From Dehalococcoidia bacterium (GTDB lineage Bacteria > Chloroflexota > Dehalococcoidia > SZUA-161 > SpSt-899): 32,768 bases of DNA. How positions within the stretch are numbered: position 1 is the first letter of the stretch; each line of letters starts with the position of its first letter. A program made the position numbers and the translations under genes. The stretch covers positions 1 to 32,768 of the forward strand of contig JALPYG010000008.1 of assembly GCA_023271215.1 (NCBI GenBank), written 5' to 3'. The notes under the pieces were generated by a model, which saw only the letters and a program-made list of their open reading frames with translations, ran no database searches and was not told where the DNA came from. Positions 32,087 to 32,768 of the stretch are shown here, piece by piece.

Positions 32087-32112
32087 AAGTCAAGCCATCC
32101 TCCGTGGCCCCT

Positions 32113-32144
32113 GGGCCCGGTTAGCGCGAGCACCTCTACACGCT
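32113..32144. other. Inverted repeat gcgagc/gctcgc downstream of the zinc-finger gene
   Basis: gcgagc and gctcgc pair around acctctacac, just after the zinc-finger gene on the minus strand. No T-run. It may be a factor-assisted end or part of the element's regulatory region. Confidence 0.3.
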
Positions 32145-32181
32145 CGCTATGAGTTATCGAGGTAACAATATTGTCTTTTGT

Positions 32182-32742
32182 TCAGCGGAACATGTCCACC
32201 CACTCGTATCCAACTAGTGGATACGCACTCTGGATGACCAGTAGATACGACACCCTGGTGAATATAAAACTCAGATCAAGCTCATCCTCGTAGCTGCCGT
32301 CCACGTAGCGGCGTAGCAGCACTTCTGGATTCGGGCGATCATCCTTCTTGTAGACCGCCGGCATGGTTTCCTGTTCTTTACCCTGATCCAGTTCTGCTTC
32401 TGGCTCAATAAACTCGGCGAATACTTGGTCTACGGTTGAACGGGCATAACCAAAATCCTCTTTTATCTGTCCAGCACTGTACCCTTGCTCTCGCAGCTTG
32501 CGGATACTCTCCATTCTGCCAGGCCCCTCATCCGCGGGCTGAGACGGCTCCTCCGAAACAGCCTCAACCACCCCTTCCGCGAAGTTTTGCGACGACTCCT
32601 CCACTCCTTCCGCCTTGATGGACTTTGGAGCATTGGTCTTGGGCATATTGTTGGCATTGTTTTGCGGATGAGCGCCGGACATGTGTCCGCCCAGAGTTTC
32701 TTTACTCTTAAACTTCTTACCACACACCTTACAGACCAACAT
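32182..32742 (-). CDS. C2H2 zinc-finger and HTH-like protein of the putative integrated element
   Basis: 186 residues with a GGAAGGGGGG ribosome-site region. The N-terminus MLVCKVCGKKFKSKETLGGH-MSGAH is a classical C-x2-C-x12-H-x4-H finger (C4, C7, H20, H25), with an 'xxLGGH' stretch like plant QALGGH fingers and unlike the x9 spacing of bacterial Ros/MucR. A low-complexity Asn/Glu-rich linker follows (30-75). Residues about 75-110 (MESIRKLREQGYSAGQIKEDFGYARSTVDQVF) look like a helix-turn-helix. The C-terminal 70 residues are acidic and of unknown type. Probably a DNA-binding regulator of the element. No close family recognised. Confidence 0.8.
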   Translation of the reverse strand: MLVCKVCGKKFKSKETLGGHMSGAHPQNNANNMPKTNAPKSIKAEGVEESSQNFAEGVVEAVSEEPSQPADEGPGRMESIRKLREQGYSAGQIKEDFGYARSTVDQVFAEFIEPEAELDQGKEQETMPAVYKKDDRPNPEVLLRRYVDGSYEDELDLSFIFTRVSYLLVIQSAYPLVGYEWVDMFR

Positions 32743-32768
32743 TTTCTTTTCCCCCCTTCCACCGGTGC

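Overview
The window is a piece of a moderately GC-rich bacterial chromosome. Gene content and style point to Chloroflexota, most likely a Dehalococcoidia-like lineage: a DUF2851 protein, the thiL-tsaE-tsaB cluster, a selenium-metabolism-type LysR beside selA, a cobalamin radical SAM protein of the DUF4070 type, and intergenic regions filled with short degenerate repeats. This placement is inferred from gene families, not from a marker-gene tree.

Layout. (1) 1-5273, plus strand: the 3' part of an SppA-type peptidase, a Yip1-like membrane protein, and a 1233-residue protein joining an N-terminal glycosyltransferase to a C-terminal GH130-type glycoside phosphorylase. (2) 5179-7757: a LysR regulator of the selenium-associated type, divergent from selA across a repeat-filled spacer. 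(3) 7950-10121: thiL, tsaE and tsaB (thiamine diphosphate synthesis and tRNA t6A modification), then a small Cys-containing protein. (4) 10518-15776, minus strand: lepB and tRNA-Lys(TTT), then a B12-binding radical SAM protein, glyA, and a nicotinamidase-nicotinate phosphoribosyltransferase fusion. (5) 15908-17256: an ECF sigma factor and its anti-sigma factor; the latter appears frameshifted at a run of seven C. (6) 17545-19271: an ABC exporter pair, convergent with proS (minus). (7) 21334-22714: PspC and LiaF-like envelope-stress proteins, then a glutamine synthetase-like enzyme, a second ABC exporter pair (its ATPase has an N-terminal membrane helix), a DUF2851 protein and a Trm112-like protein. 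(8) 28258-30202: three minor pseudopilin-like genes, the last with seven in-frame 15-bp repeats. (9) 30256-30705: a universal stress protein (minus).

The right end is different. At 30806-30844 a tRNA-Ser(CGA) gene with its own promoter stops exactly after the anticodon loop. Beyond it are integrase-arm-like repeats, a frameshifted HTH/coiled-coil gene, a cluster of eight GGTCA/TGACC half-sites and a protein with a classical C2H2 zinc finger plus a helix-turn-helix-like segment. I read this as the left end of an integrated genetic element that broke the tRNA gene. Its main body, including any integrase, lies outside the window.

The most unusual items are this tRNA-Ser junction and its cargo, the GT-GH130 and PncA-PncB fusions, a signal peptidase with His in place of the general-base Lys, the homopolymer frameshift in the anti-sigma factor, and the EEYPN repeat in the pseudopilin-like protein.
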